Part shown: in pieces, positions 1-9,186 of the stretch
How the letters are laid out: each line of letters starts with the position of its first letter
Numbering within the stretch: position 1 is the first letter of the stretch
NCBI GenBank assembly: GCA_002633005.1
Contig: NMRA01001302.1
Span: 1 to 28,380 of the forward strand
DNA: 28,380 nt
Source of the DNA: Phoronis australis
Taxonomy: Eukaryota > Phoronida > Phoronidae
Reading direction: 5' to 3'
Position numbers and translations under genes: made by a program
Notes under the pieces: generated by a model
The model's input: only the letters and a program-made list of their open reading frames with translations
Databases searched by the model: none
What the model was told of the DNA's origin: nothing

Positions 1-1600
1 GTGAGACACGTCTTGTGATGGAAGTTGTGAGAGGTCCTAAATATTCTCCCAGCTGGTCGCGCACGTCCTATGGTGATATATGTTCGCATTTACTTTTTTC
101 GCCAGCTGTGAAATCATAAGATTTGGCAGCCTTCAGAAACACTGAAATATATTCGGTGTAAATATCTGGGGAACGTTACATGAGAACTGAACTACGAGAG
201 TAAAGAGCAAAAGCAAAACTTTGTCTAAATTAAGAAAAAAGACGAAAATGCTGCAGAGTCGGACATTTGTCTTCGACCATAACTTAGACTGAATTTAAAT
301 CGAATTTTGATATAGATGATCATGCAAACTTTACCACCGGATTGGTCTATGAAGCGTGTTAACACATTTTGGTCTGAAGATAACTCAAAGTGGTCGAAGT
401 TAAAACAGAAAATATCCACGCAAGAATTACAACGTTTGAAACACGTTCAACTGCTATCTCTGCATTAAATGTAGTTGATGTATTTGCCGACAGGGACCAT
501 CTCAGTCTCTCACCATATTGCGTTTTGATATAACAAAATATAGCTTATTTGAAGTTTAGGTCGCGTAATCACCTAATGAACGTGTTGCAAGTTAACATTC
601 ATAAACGCCGGTATAACATTTTAAACAACATGTACTCACACCCATAAAGCGCTGGATAGACGTTGCTCCGCCAACTTTGACTGGACCATAGGCTATGAAA
701 ACTCAGCTTAATAGACAGTTTCGGTAAAAAAAGCCGGATTGTCTTTTACGTGGGTTGCAGAGCTATTGAGTCAGTACAGAATGTAGTTTTACAAGCCAAG
801 TCTTTGTTAAGATGATTATAAACGCAGAGCTCATTACTTTGGGTAAAAAGGTGAGCAAGTTCACCACGGCTGCAGAGAATTGCTGTGACTCTGTAACCCC
901 CAGGCTATACGTGCACAATTTTGAAAAGGGATGCCTGCTTTTTGGAGATATAGATGGACAGTTGTACGGCTCTAAACGTCTTAAGAGTGACTGGAGAACA
1001 TCAGGCAAAGGTGGTAACATGACATACACGTGTTACATTATTTTGACATATGCTTTATTTTTACATCTACATGTATGTTGAGTGATTAAACCAATAGTAA
1101 AAATTCGGGTGAATCTGTGAATGGACATACTGAGAGGTCTATGCGAAATTTATTGTCCAAAGATTATCTGTTCTTTGCTCACGATAAATGGTATTCAGTG
1201 CAATTATAAGTTTGTGAAAAGGAGTCATAGCATGCAACAACACGCGGCTACAGAGTTCATTCGGACTCATCGCAATTGTATGTGAAATTTCAGCAACAAC
1301 ACCCGTTCTGATAATTAGGGAAAAATCTGTTTAGATCGGCAAATGTCTAATATTCATCGGCATATCATGAAGTTTGTTGTAAACAAGAGCCTGAGCAACT
1401 TGCCTACCACAACAACGCGGAGGTGTGAGCGCATTTTCGCGTAAAACATTTCAAACCAGCTCTGATTTCACTAGTTTTACATGACTCGTTTTTAGTACAA
1501 CAGTATGCTACCTTCACCTTCACTATTAATGTCTTGCATGTCGGGCCCGGTTGCATACATGTAAAAGTCTGTATAACTAAGAGCTTTTACGCCGGATAAG
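1..1600. other. unassigned AT-rich stretch
   Basis: I see no supportable gene here. The only mildly protein-like reading frame is an 89-codon ATG ORF on plus at 812-1081 (contains HNFEKGCLLFGDIDGQLYGS). It has no recognised domain, no flanking exon and an overlapping minus-strand ORF of the same length, so I do not call it. TACATGTA palindromes occur near 1068 and 1554. Confidence 0.5.
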
Positions 1601-1601
1601 A

Positions 1602-1680
1602 TTTATACGCCGGATAGTTATACGGCGTATAAATTTGGGTTGCACAAAGCTTGGATAAGGTTCGAATAACTATCCGGCGG
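1602..1680. repeat. nested inverted repeats, two mutually exclusive hairpins
   Basis: Seen directly: TTTATACGCCG (1602-1612) is the exact reverse complement of CGGCGTATAAA (1623-1633). CGCCGGATAGTTAT (1608-1621) is the exact reverse complement of ATAACTATCCGGCG (1666-1679). The arms share 1608-1612, so the two hairpins cannot form together. The cluster lies about 80 bp upstream of the Myb/SANT-like pseudogene. It could be the end of the transposon that carried that gene or an independent palindromic repeat; I cannot tell which. Confidence 0.75.
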
Positions 1681-1762
1681 ATATCTATGTTATACCGTGG
1701 ATAGCCAAATTGGATACCATATAAGGCAATCCCCATAATTCCTGTTACCATGGCACAGACAA

Positions 1763-2697
1763 AATGGATGAAGCTAAGGAAAGATTTTGTAATTGGAAAA
1801 AGAACTAAATCAACTTTCTGAGTGAAGTTGTCGAGTAAAACTTGCAAGTTATTAACGGCAAGTTCAGTCAGAAGGGGACAAAGGCCGAAAAGAACTCTGT
1901 TTGGGAAGAGAGAGCTTCCAAAATCACCAGTCTGGGAACAGCAAAGAGGACACCGTATGACGCAAAGGAAAAGTGGAGACACATGGTGTCTGGGGCGAGA
2001 GCCTCAAAGAACCAACTGCAAAGAGAGGTGAAGAAAACGGGAGGAGGCTCTCGCCCCAAACCCTTGGAGGAGGCTGAGAAATAAATCGTTGCATTGTTTA
2101 CAGACACACCCAGTTTTAGTGGATTGGAAGCTCCAATTGAATCAGGTATGAATTAATCAAGTGAGGCAAAAGAATATTCCATGGTTTATATGATACATTA
2201 CCAACAACACTGCATAAGAATGCTCTCTACTTTTCACTTTTCTTCAAAATGGAAACGTACAACTCTCTTAGGTGTTGAATAATTAATTGCTACGTAGCAT
2301 TCACTGCTTTGAAAAAATAGGTCAACCGAGTTTGGAATATAGGTCACAGGGTTATATACATGTAAGTCAACGGAACAGACACGTTGCACGAACGTAGCTA
2401 CAGCACAGGTACGTGAACCCCAAATCCCGTAGCGATACGACACAAATTTTTTATGTTTACAAAAACCAAGTTGAACATTCTCTTCCATTCCTTACACACA
2501 GAAGCTATGGCCCTATGTTGATTGATCAAATCCCGGGGATGGAATCATGGACAAATCCATGCATTTGATCTGTCACTGAAAACGAAATAGAAGCCAACCA
2601 AAGGAGAAGAATAAAAGAAGAAAGGAAATTGGACTTAGAAATAGAAAATCTTGCACTAAAGAACAAGAAACTCAAGATGGAAATTGAAAACATGTGA
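1763..2697 (+). pseudogene. decayed Myb/SANT-like DNA-binding gene (Harbinger-transposon type), two exons
   Basis: Reading from the ATG at 1763, the frame shows a degenerate trihelix/Myb-SANT domain: a GKFSQKGTKAEKN segment followed by VWEERASKI, then AKEKWRHMVSGARA, then a KKTGGGSRPKPLEEAEK tail. The TGGG followed by an LEE.E segment is characteristic of the Myb/SANT-like proteins partnered with PIF/Harbinger transposases. The frame has in-frame stops at about 1805, 1835 and 2082. A possible donor (CAG/GTATGA) lies at about 2144. A second segment at 2581-2697 encodes a charged coiled coil (IKEERKLDLEIENLALKNKK) ending in TGA, as the last exon of such genes usually does. The stop codons argue for a dead copy. 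No DDE transposase partner is recognisable nearby. Family assignment is from memory of the motif pattern. Confidence 0.55.
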
Positions 2698-4600
2698 CTT
2701 TTTTGATCAACTGTTCCTTTTGCAAGTGTTGTGCTGTTATTTAATTATTCGTTTATTTGTTACTGTTGCCTGTATTTACCGTGTCTCGATAAACCACAAC
2801 ATCTAGAAAAGATATGCGTATTTAATCAATCAGTATCGATACCGTTTATTGTAGATTCCAATGTACATTCAGAGTATATACACAGAGTAGTTATTCTCTT
2901 AAAGCCATAGGCTTCCAAATATACAATGCAAAGGCTTTGGATAAATTCATGACTTTTCTGATGGAATAATTAACATTCACAAGCTCTGGTGCAATTCACC
3001 TTGAGACATAACATATACTGAAACCTAAAACGTATTTAAAGAAATCAGGGGTGAATCCAGGATTTTGAGTTAGGGGGGCCTTTGGAAGCATCTACATGTA
3101 TAACAGACGGCTGGAAAGAGCACACTGGTGACTTTGGCTGCGACACTTAGTGCCTTCAGAGCAAAGCTGTTCTCAAATGATTGATTAGCTAACATTCACA
3201 AGTTTTGGTACAAAGAAAATCGTATACCAAATTCAACGCCAGACATAACATATACTGAAACCTAGAACTTATTGACAAACCATTTGCGAAATTGATGGAA
3301 CACAGGACACTTTTCATTACTTACAGTCTTTATTCCGTTTAGCTCATATGCTCGATATAAAACACAACACCAAGCGGAACAGTGATGAAGTATCTGATCC
3401 GGAGACATGAATAAAATGTGCACGATATTTCGAAACATACTTGTTTCACTCTCAAATGACGCACAATGCCACCACAGAGCATAAATTGGAGACCTACACA
3501 GCCGGGCACGACAGGCTTGAAATACTCCAAAGAAAAACAAATGAAGGGGTTAACAGGTAATCCACGCAAGCAAGAGTAACGTGCGGTCCGACATTGTTTG
3601 CTGTTCATTCAAAACAGGCCTTTCAAATACAATGAAAGGGACTCCCAATACTTTCACTTGCAGCACATCGTGGTGTACTGTACGTACAGAATTGACGTGT
3701 TGATCACAATTTCTTGACGGGTGATTTTTACCTTCCTGACATTGCATAATTATATTGGATGGCGCCACTTTAACTAAACCGACGGAAAAGACTGTTAACC
3801 GCTTGACCATTGTAACATTGTTTGACATTTTAAGGAAGACATTCGTTCATTGGGCATACAAACTCATTAACAATATTACACAGGGCAACGGGATCGGACT
3901 TCCGCTTAAGAAATGTTATGTTTCACGGCCAACGAACTTAGAGGACTTCCTATTATGATAATAAATAATAACATCGATGTAATCATCGTGTTTTCAAACT
4001 GTAACATTAACCCCGATGATTTTCTTGTAACATTTTTTTGTAAAATACCTGTTTGGTCACACTGGTCCGACGTGCAGGGACTTCACAATTACTTCAGGTC
4101 TACCAAAGCATTGGTGTTGGTACCCGTTATTCCTCTATGTTTGTGTTCTGCGATCTGCCTCTTGAACTAACAATAAGCAGTTGGGTGACACCAAATACGA
4201 ACTCTTTAGGAAGTTCAGCACTTTGTGAGCAACATATCAAAGGAATCCTCACGAGATTTAATGGAGTAACTCTGAATGTATGGTTTATGATGTTATCAAG
4301 ATGCTTCGCTATCTTGTAAGTACATGTAGGGGTCAGGACATGGGATATTATCAGCCGTAGAGGAACAAATTTTTGTGCATAGAGATAACCTTCGGAGTAG
4401 TCACCTTCAAATTCAGACTAGAAAATTTGACGACGAGCCTCATCATTTATAGCCCGAGCCGACTGAATTCATGTCTAATTTAAGCTCAATGAGGGGTGCC
4501 GACTAATGCTTGTAAATTTTGTAGGGTCACATACTACTACTAGACTATCGGGATAGTCATCTTTGTTTAAAATATCATGATACTGAGCAGACTTCTCGGG
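2698..4600. other. unassigned stretch
   Basis: Apart from the small repeat at 2970-3276, I see nothing I can name. Overlapping ORFs of 67-92 codons occur on both strands (minus 3262-3828; plus 3755-4319), but they shadow one another, many lack ATG starts, and none shows a recognisable domain. A perfect palindrome, GACTATCGGGATAGTC, lies at 4543-4558. TACATGTA occurs near 3091 and 4320. Confidence 0.5.
2970..3276. repeat. two diverged direct copies of a roughly 60-90 bp repeat
   Basis: The motif TAACATTCACAAG(C/T)T(C/T)TGGT is followed by GACATAACATATACTGAAAC and CTA(A/G)AAC. It occurs at about 2970-3030 and again at about 3188-3276, with a slightly longer spacer in the second copy. This is either a local duplication or two copies of a dispersed repeat. 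It has no coding content. Confidence 0.65.
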
Positions 4601-4611
4601 GAATAACGATA

Positions 4612-5136
4612 TTATATAACATTAACAGTTATGCTAATAACGTTTGTGATTGCTTTGTGCTTCAAATCTGTTTTTCTCCTGAAGCTTTTATGCAGGTTGA
4701 CAGTCCGAAGGGGAGTTAGTCGGGAAGACGTTTTAGGAGCAGTGGCTTTTTGAGCTGGTGAATTAAGGGTTGTGTTTTTTACTTTCACTTTTATAGGTTT
4801 GCGGTCTCGAGACCAAATGACCTTTATTACGAAGAGAGTTAACTCGAAAAATTCGCGCTTTGTTTGTTCGTGAAAATTCATTCAGCTTATCTCAAATTTT
4901 GGTCCATAGCGGGTGATCTTTTCCCAAAGTTACCGTGTAATTCTCTAAAGCGTAGATCGCGCTTGGCCGTTTAATAGACTTTCAAANAAAAAAATAAAAT
5001 TGTGTACTCTCACGTCACTGTACTCTCTCCCTAAGTTTAATAAATCTTGGCCGTTAGTAGGTGCTCGCTGTACTATTTTCATAACAACAATAGCGCACTC
5101 ACAACGAGCTATTTCAGATAACCTTCTCACGTCCAC
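4612..5136 (-). pseudogene. possible second retrotransposon gag remnant, interrupted by an N
   Basis: Read on minus, the stretch just downstream of the single N at 4987 gives FESLLNGQARSTL and then a stop. This resembles the FESLLEGQ end of the better gag fragment at 5376-5603; the DNA matches at about 20 of 27 bases. Further downstream on the same strand is a basic, Lys/Ser/Thr-rich ORF (4881 to 4612) with no domain I recognise. The N at 4987 breaks continuity with the 63-codon frame upstream. I infer a fragmentary BEL/Pao-like gag copy, but the evidence is one short motif and strand agreement. Confidence 0.3.
4987..4987. other. single ambiguous base (N)
   Basis: A lone N in an A-rich run (ACTTTCAAA-N-AAAAAAA). 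It could be a homopolymer ambiguity or a contig join. Two other single Ns in the window fall exactly on duplication edges, so a join is possible here too. Confidence 0.9.
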
Positions 5137-5261
5137 TTTCAGTTTTCAATCACCAGACTTGAGATAGATAATATTCGCTTTTAGGTATATCTTATGGGAA
5201 AGTGACTCAGCTAAGTAATACACCAGAGGTAAAAATTGCAAAAATACCTCTATTGCCACAG

Positions 5262-5361
5262 GTCGTGGGTCGAGGGAGTCGTGGGTCGTGTGGTTGTTTG
5301 TCGAGGGTGTCATGGATCGTGAGTCTTTAGGGGTTTGATCGTGGGGGGGTCGTGGGCGTCG
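5262..5361. repeat. degenerate GTGGGTCG-type G-rich tandem repeats
   Basis: Repeated units such as GGTCGTGGGTCGAGGGAGTC and GTCGTGGGTCGTGTGG, with interrupted variants, run for about 100 bp in otherwise AT-rich DNA. They end beside the gag remnant (minus-strand stop at 5376). This is a short G-rich minisatellite; I recall similar GTGGGTCG arrays as common in coral and anemone genomes, which weakly supports a cnidarian source. Confidence 0.6.
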
Positions 5362-5375
5362 AAGGGGTTTTAGAG

Positions 5376-5603
5376 CTATCCCGCCAACTTTTGGCCTTCC
5401 AACAAACTTTCAAAATAAGAGAATTTACTAACCTTCAGCAAACTTGGGTTGCGGTGAATAATAGCCTCAAACTGGTCATGAAATGCTTGCCATTCTTTGA
5501 AGTTACCGCTGAACTTCTGCAAAATTAACTTTAATAACGCAACCTTCTTTAAATCGTCACACGTTGACATCCGACATGCTGTGTTCACCGTGGGCGTCGA
5601 CAT
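5376..5603 (-). pseudogene. BEL/Pao-like retrotransposon gag N-terminal fragment (DUF1759-like)
   Basis: A 75-residue frame begins at a true ATG (5603) and stops at 5376. The middle reads LILQKFSGNFKEWQAFHDQF, then IIHRNP, SLLKVSKFSYFESLLEG. That is the typical order of the DUF1759 gag domain of BEL/Pao elements: a leucine-rich start, a KFSG..xEWxxFxDxF core, an NxxL..VxKF turn and a SLLxG helix. It ends after about 75 residues, whereas gag polyproteins of this class run for several hundred residues and continue into protease and RT; none of that follows. It is therefore a truncated remnant. It directly abuts the G-rich repeat downstream on its strand and lies beside another gag-like scrap at 4945-4986. 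Confidence 0.7.
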
Positions 5604-5689
5604 TTTGACCTTGAACTTTTGTCCTGCTCCGCACCAAAAATATGATTCATTAACTAATAATAGCCTTTAAATGGACAATGATACTTGAT

Positions 5690-5975
5690 TATAAACAAGT
5701 TTTTCAAATATAAGCCTGTTATTATCTGAAAGCAACGGGTCCCCTTTTTAAATATAGAAATTGCTTTGGCGTTTTTCGAGTCGTCTGAAAGAATTTGGTT
5801 GGAAATGGATTGTTTAAACAAAGCACACAATGGTTCGACCAGTAGGTTAGACGATTTATTATTTTCATCGATATGCCTTCATGGCCACAAGTAGGTTGAG
5901 CTGGAAATGAATTTATCACTTTCATGAGGGGAAATTTGTTCATAGTCAACTCTAGCAGCCGACTCACAATCTAAA
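5690..5975 (-). pseudogene. LINE reverse transcriptase remnant, copy 1
   Basis: On minus, from about 5975 to 5690, the frames read SSNLLVEPLCALFKQSI, then a DDSKNAKAISIFKKGTR segment, then after a frameshift DNNR followed by IFEKLVYNQ. This follows the order of the RT fingers/palm region in CR1/Jockey-like LINEs: 'LxxLFNxSI...PxxxKxAxVxPIFKKG...NYRPIS...IFEKLVYNQL'. The NYRPIS block is partly deleted, and there are stops and at least one frameshift, so the copy is dead. The same element is present as copy 2 at 19370-19660; the DNA around 5681-5756 aligns to 19569-19660. The catalytic YxDD region is not seen. The clade assignment is tentative. Confidence 0.65.
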
Positions 5976-7200
5976 AAGACATGTGGGACAAAGTTGGAGA
6001 AAGTCAAGGTAGAGAGCGTGAGTCAATGCTGCAAAACTAATTATCAAAATGATTTACGATCCTATGCTTTTATGCGCGTAACCTATGCCAATGCGGTCCA
6101 AGACTTCCGACCCGATCAAAAGGTGAGTCAACTTTTGACACAAAACTAAAATTAACGTTTGTATGTGGTCCATCTTCTTTTTAGCATTTAGCATTCCTTG
6201 AGCTAAATCCCAATGAGTGGATTGTTCACGAGTTTGAAACTTATTCATACACTTTCTACATTCCCTTGTTGCGAAAAAGTAGAAAATTGCTTAACATTGC
6301 AAATGGGGTCAAAGACAAACGTTATATGGTCGATAATTTACGAGATGCACTAGAAATAGATTCAAAAGGAGCCTGTTGCATTCGTTTCATTTTCTTTGTA
6401 ATTTTCCAGGCCATTGACGGATTGTTTAGAGTGCCTTGACCTGATTCAAACGCGACCTATTCTCTCAATCATTCTTTGCACCCGAGACTTGATATGAGCC
6501 TCTCTTGGGGGATTTAACTACTCGGGAGATAAAATGACTCTAGTTGAGCTACCTCAAACACGAACTCGAGACTTGAATTCATCATTTTATACTGCTTGAA
6601 TTTCTTCTATTTCATTACTACATGTAAAATTATCAAATTTAACGGATTTTCCTTTCAAGGAGTAAAAGCCACGTACGATGGGAAGAAGGAGTTTGTGATA
6701 TGATTTCAAATCAACAAACGCCACAAATCAGCCTCTACAGTTATTGAAAGACTGGGATCATGGGTCATTCGTAAGGAAAACCATGTTTGCATTGGAAGAT
6801 GGCTGTGGTTAAGATAAACAATTTCAAAGTTCGGAATGACGAAAACTGGGTCAACCTTATCACGGAATACGACACTTGAGAAATTCCTTCAAAAACAGGG
6901 AGTTTAAAATACCAGCAGTATCTTGTAGTTAACAGACATGAAATTTGCACGATTAACGTTTTGTCGATGCTGCAATTTAAGCAGATAACACTTGAGCACC
7001 GAAAAACTTCTTCAATATTATATCGTGTTACATGAACAAAGTAAGCATACAAACGTAAAGTTGACCGAGAGGTAAACGTTTCAGTCGTTCTTATCCGTAC
7101 TAATTATTTACTCGTCAAGTTTATGATCCACGTCACTTGCACAAAATTATTTATAACACCACGTGGTAAGAAATTATCAATAAAGGACACAAACAAGTTA
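5976..7200. other. unassigned stretch upstream of LINE remnant
   Basis: No recognisable gene. Part of 5976-6260 may be more of the decayed LINE on minus, since it lies on the 5' side of the RT remnant, but no endonuclease motif can be read. TACATGTA occurs near 6619. The remainder is AT-rich with short ORF noise. Confidence 0.45.
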
Positions 7201-7438
7201 GGGTGGCCGCATGGATGCCCTTAACGGGCCCAATCAAATGGGTGCGCTCCTAGGGCCCCATGCCATGACTATGCCGCTAGGGTCCAATGCAATGGCTGTG
7301 CCTCTTGAGGGTCCATCCCCGATGTCTATGTCCCTAAGGCCCTGTCAGTGTCCGTGGCCGAGGGGCTCCATTCAATGGCTGTGCCCCTAAGCTCCATCCA
7401 ATAGATTGGCCCCTAGCGTGCCCTGCAATGGCTCTAAG
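7201..7438. repeat. GC-rich degenerate minisatellite, about 28-bp period, 8-9 units
   Basis: Units align as variants of GGTCCAATGCAATGGCTGTG followed by CCCCTAAG, e.g. GGCCCCATGCCATGACTATG + CCGCTAG and GGGCTCCATTCAATGGCTGT + GCCCCTAA. Unit length is about 25-29 bp and divergence is high. The array is sharply more GC-rich than its flanks and ends about 70 bp before the stop codon of the 7509-7976 minus ORF. No coding continuity is evident. Confidence 0.75.
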
Positions 7439-7508
7439 ATAAATAAAGAAGTAAGGAGCAGTAATCGATGATCTCTGTCATGTTATCAAAATTGATCGAG
7501 TGACTATA

Positions 7509-7976
7509 CTAGGGGCAGATGTCTCCAATATCCCTTGCCAGATAGAGGTTATTTAAGAATGTAGGGAATAGCATTCCTAAATGGCCTGCTTTAATTTCAA
7601 AATCCCACTTTGCAAAAGTTGTGTTTAGAAAATTTGTCGACTTTTTTGTGATGCATGTCTGAGAATTGAAATGAGCATTTTCAACTGCGCTTGTATCACG
7701 TTTATTGCAACCACCATCGGAAGCTTCCTGGATAGGACCACTAAAAACTAAACCAAGAACTAGTAGATGACCGTTTTCCTGGACGTTCTCTCTCCTCAAT
7801 ATTTTCTTGACTGCTCCCAGCCCCTCGCCGCAGTTCAACCCCGGCGTCTGTAAATAAATGTGAGGAACGTTTCCTTGCTCCTGTGAATTCACCCCCGCAT
7901 TCTCCGACCTAAACGTATTACGTCTGTTCGCAGATGACAAATAAACCAGTAATGCATTGGGTGTTTTAGCGGCCAT
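7509..7976 (-). CDS. hypothetical protein, 155 aa (or first exon of a longer gene)
   Basis: This is the longest open frame in the window and starts at a true ATG in a good context (AAAATGGCCGCT). The protein begins MAAKTPNALLVYLSSANRRN and continues through a Gly/Asn/Gln-rich segment to an acidic and then a hydrophobic, aromatic C-terminal third. I recognise no domain, signal peptide or convincing membrane span. The 5' two thirds and the upstream DNA are richer in CpG than the surroundings, as at animal promoters. The ATG lies only 51 bp from the ATG of a divergent short exon at 8028, suggesting a shared bidirectional promoter. The C-terminal part is less protein-like, so the true coding exon may end earlier at a splice site I cannot place. 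A sequence resembling an acceptor (TTATTTACAG) lies inside the frame. Function unknown. Confidence 0.4.
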   Translation of the reverse strand: MAAKTPNALLVYLSSANRRNTFRSENAGVNSQEQGNVPHIYLQTPGLNCGEGLGAVKKILRRENVQENGHLLVLGLVFSGPIQEASDGGCNKRDTSAVENAHFNSQTCITKKSTNFLNTTFAKWDFEIKAGHLGMLFPTFLNNLYLARDIGDICP

Positions 7977-8027
7977 TTTTTTTCACCAAAGACACATTGG
8001 TATTTGTGGCAAATTCAGATTTAGAAC
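7965..8027. promoter_or_regulatory. putative compact bidirectional promoter
   Basis: The 51 bp between the divergent ATGs at 7976 (minus) and 8028 (plus), plus the first codons of the minus ORF. On minus it contains AAAATGGCCGC, a YY1-like element overlapping the start codon, an arrangement known at many animal TATA-less promoters. No TATA box is visible between the genes. Transcription start sites must lie inside or very near this interval if both ATGs are real. Confidence 0.35.
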
Positions 8028-8084
8028 ATGGCCCAGAACAAGACGTCCGGCAACGTCCTTTTAGATGAAGAAGAATTAGAAGAG
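8028..8084 (+). CDS. putative first coding exon, 19 codons, gene unknown
   Basis: ATG at 8028 (context GAACATGGCC) opens MAQNKTSGNVLLDEEELEE. The frame then runs directly into a consensus splice donor, GAG/GTGAGT, at 8085 and would otherwise stop four codons later. The acidic DEEELEE end and the donor are good evidence of a genuine first exon. The exon ends in phase 0. A possible next exon is the 12-nt segment at 8204-8215. I could not identify the protein, and no later exon is secure; a candidate acceptor at 11202 (TTTCTTTAG/GAATCTTC) would add ten codons and a stop at 11233-11235, which is speculative. Confidence 0.4.
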
Positions 8085-8203
8085 GTGAGTGTATAAATTG
8101 TCTCGGCAAGCGTTGCTTCATCCTTGTAAAATGTTTGGGTCTGCCTCCGTTCCTCGTCCTTTGCTGAATATCTACATCAATGTTTGATTGTTTGACCCTT
8201 TAG

Positions 8204-8215
8204 GCGCTATTCACT
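8204..8215 (+). CDS. possible 12-nt microexon
   Basis: A pyrimidine-rich acceptor (TTTGACCCTTTAG) at 8191-8203 is followed by GCGCTATTCACT and at once by a consensus donor, GTAAGT, at 8216. The length is divisible by three. It would insert Ala-Leu-Phe-Thr in phase after the exon at 8028-8084, extending LEE to LEEALFT. Short exons of this kind are known in animals but also arise by chance. Transcript evidence is required. Confidence 0.25.
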
Positions 8216-8216
8216 G

Positions 8217-9118
8217 TAAGTCTGCCATCACAATTTTTAAGCAAGTGTTATGGTGTGTGAAAACAGGTGTTTTGGTTAAATATTACTGCAAACAGAATTT
8301 GATATGCAGGCCACGTTAACGAAAACGACATTTTAAATTAGTGTTCCTTTTACCGTTGCAATGACCTCGTAAGTTCAAAATGGCGTGAGCTGGGAATTTG
8401 CCAACCTCACAGCACACGAGTGGCTTGGGGGTGAACTCCATTATATTGAAAGTTTTTCAGGTCTACATACGGCAAGTTTGGATTCATTCAACCTAATTTA
8501 GTTAGTTAGTAATATGAGACCAGCCCTTTTTAAATTAGAGTCAGTAGCTGTTGCACGGATTGAAAATGATCTGTTGTTGTAGAGTGCACGTCAATAACTC
8601 GGTATTCCAGAGACGGATCCACGGGGAGCGTAGGATCAAAAGTAAAAATGAAAGATGACCCAGGAAAACTGCTACAAAAAACAAAAAAAGCACGCACGAG
8701 AGGGGAAATCCTTCCCACGACCTTGCCCCGTTTTTGCGCTACGTGCCTTGGACACGTGTGAATCGTATTCCCCTTACTGAAAACGTACATCTGCCACTGT
8801 GGTGTCAATCGAAAAAGTCTTCTCCCAGTTAATGCACATTCATGTCACACACTTGTAAAAGTTTTTGTCTCCTATGTTAGAAAAAAAAATATTTGGTTGC
8901 CATTAATTACAATAATTATTTGTTTGTCTAGTATAGCGTCTTTTTGGTATTTTGAACACAATCATATACTTTGAAAAATGTCAAATTAAAAAAAATAAGG
9001 AAATCATGAGGTCAGTTTTTGGTAGCTCTGTCTGTTTCTCAGCATTTCGAAGATTACTAGGTGGCCATGAATCTCGTTAATCCAAGTCGTTCGTAATTCC
9101 TGGTGAGAAGAGAGAATA
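8217..9118. other. unassigned, probably intronic or intergenic
   Basis: If the gene starting at 8028 is real, this is likely intron. A minus-strand 92-codon ORF (8530-8808) has no recognisable features. A-rich runs lie at about 8880 and 8988. Nothing else seen. Confidence 0.45.
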
Positions 9119-9186
9119 TGGTCTAATGTGATTGTGTCCGCCTTCTTTACTCGATATCGTGGGTTCGAGTCCCACTGGGTCACACT
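9119..9186 (+). mobile_element. tRNA-derived SINE head (tRNA-like sequence)
   Basis: A perfect RNA polymerase III B box, GGTTCGAGTCC, lies at 9162-9172 and is followed by CACTGGGTCAC. An A-box-like TGGTCTAATGTG lies 43 bp upstream at 9119-9130. A/B spacing and the TPsiC arm (GTGGG-TTCGAGT-CCCAC) are tRNA-like. No matching 5' acceptor strand is visible and the anticodon arm does not fold, so I favour a decayed tRNA-derived SINE over a functional tRNA. The tail and target-site duplication were not resolved. Confidence 0.5.

Noticed and set aside
812-1081. 89-codon plus-strand ATG ORF
   Set aside because: Protein-like in places, but an equally long ORF overlaps on minus, no splice sites or domain are evident, and no neighbour supports it.
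3262-3828. Overlapping 89-92-codon minus ORFs
   Set aside because: They shadow one another in different frames, lack good starts and show no domain. A CQEGKNHPSRNC stretch hinted at a zinc knuckle but does not fit the spacing.
3755-4319. Chain of plus-strand ORFs
   Set aside because: No recognisable motif. The frames are unrelated and overlap out of phase.
9119-9186. Functional tRNA gene
   Set aside because: The B box is perfect, but the acceptor and anticodon stems do not pair.
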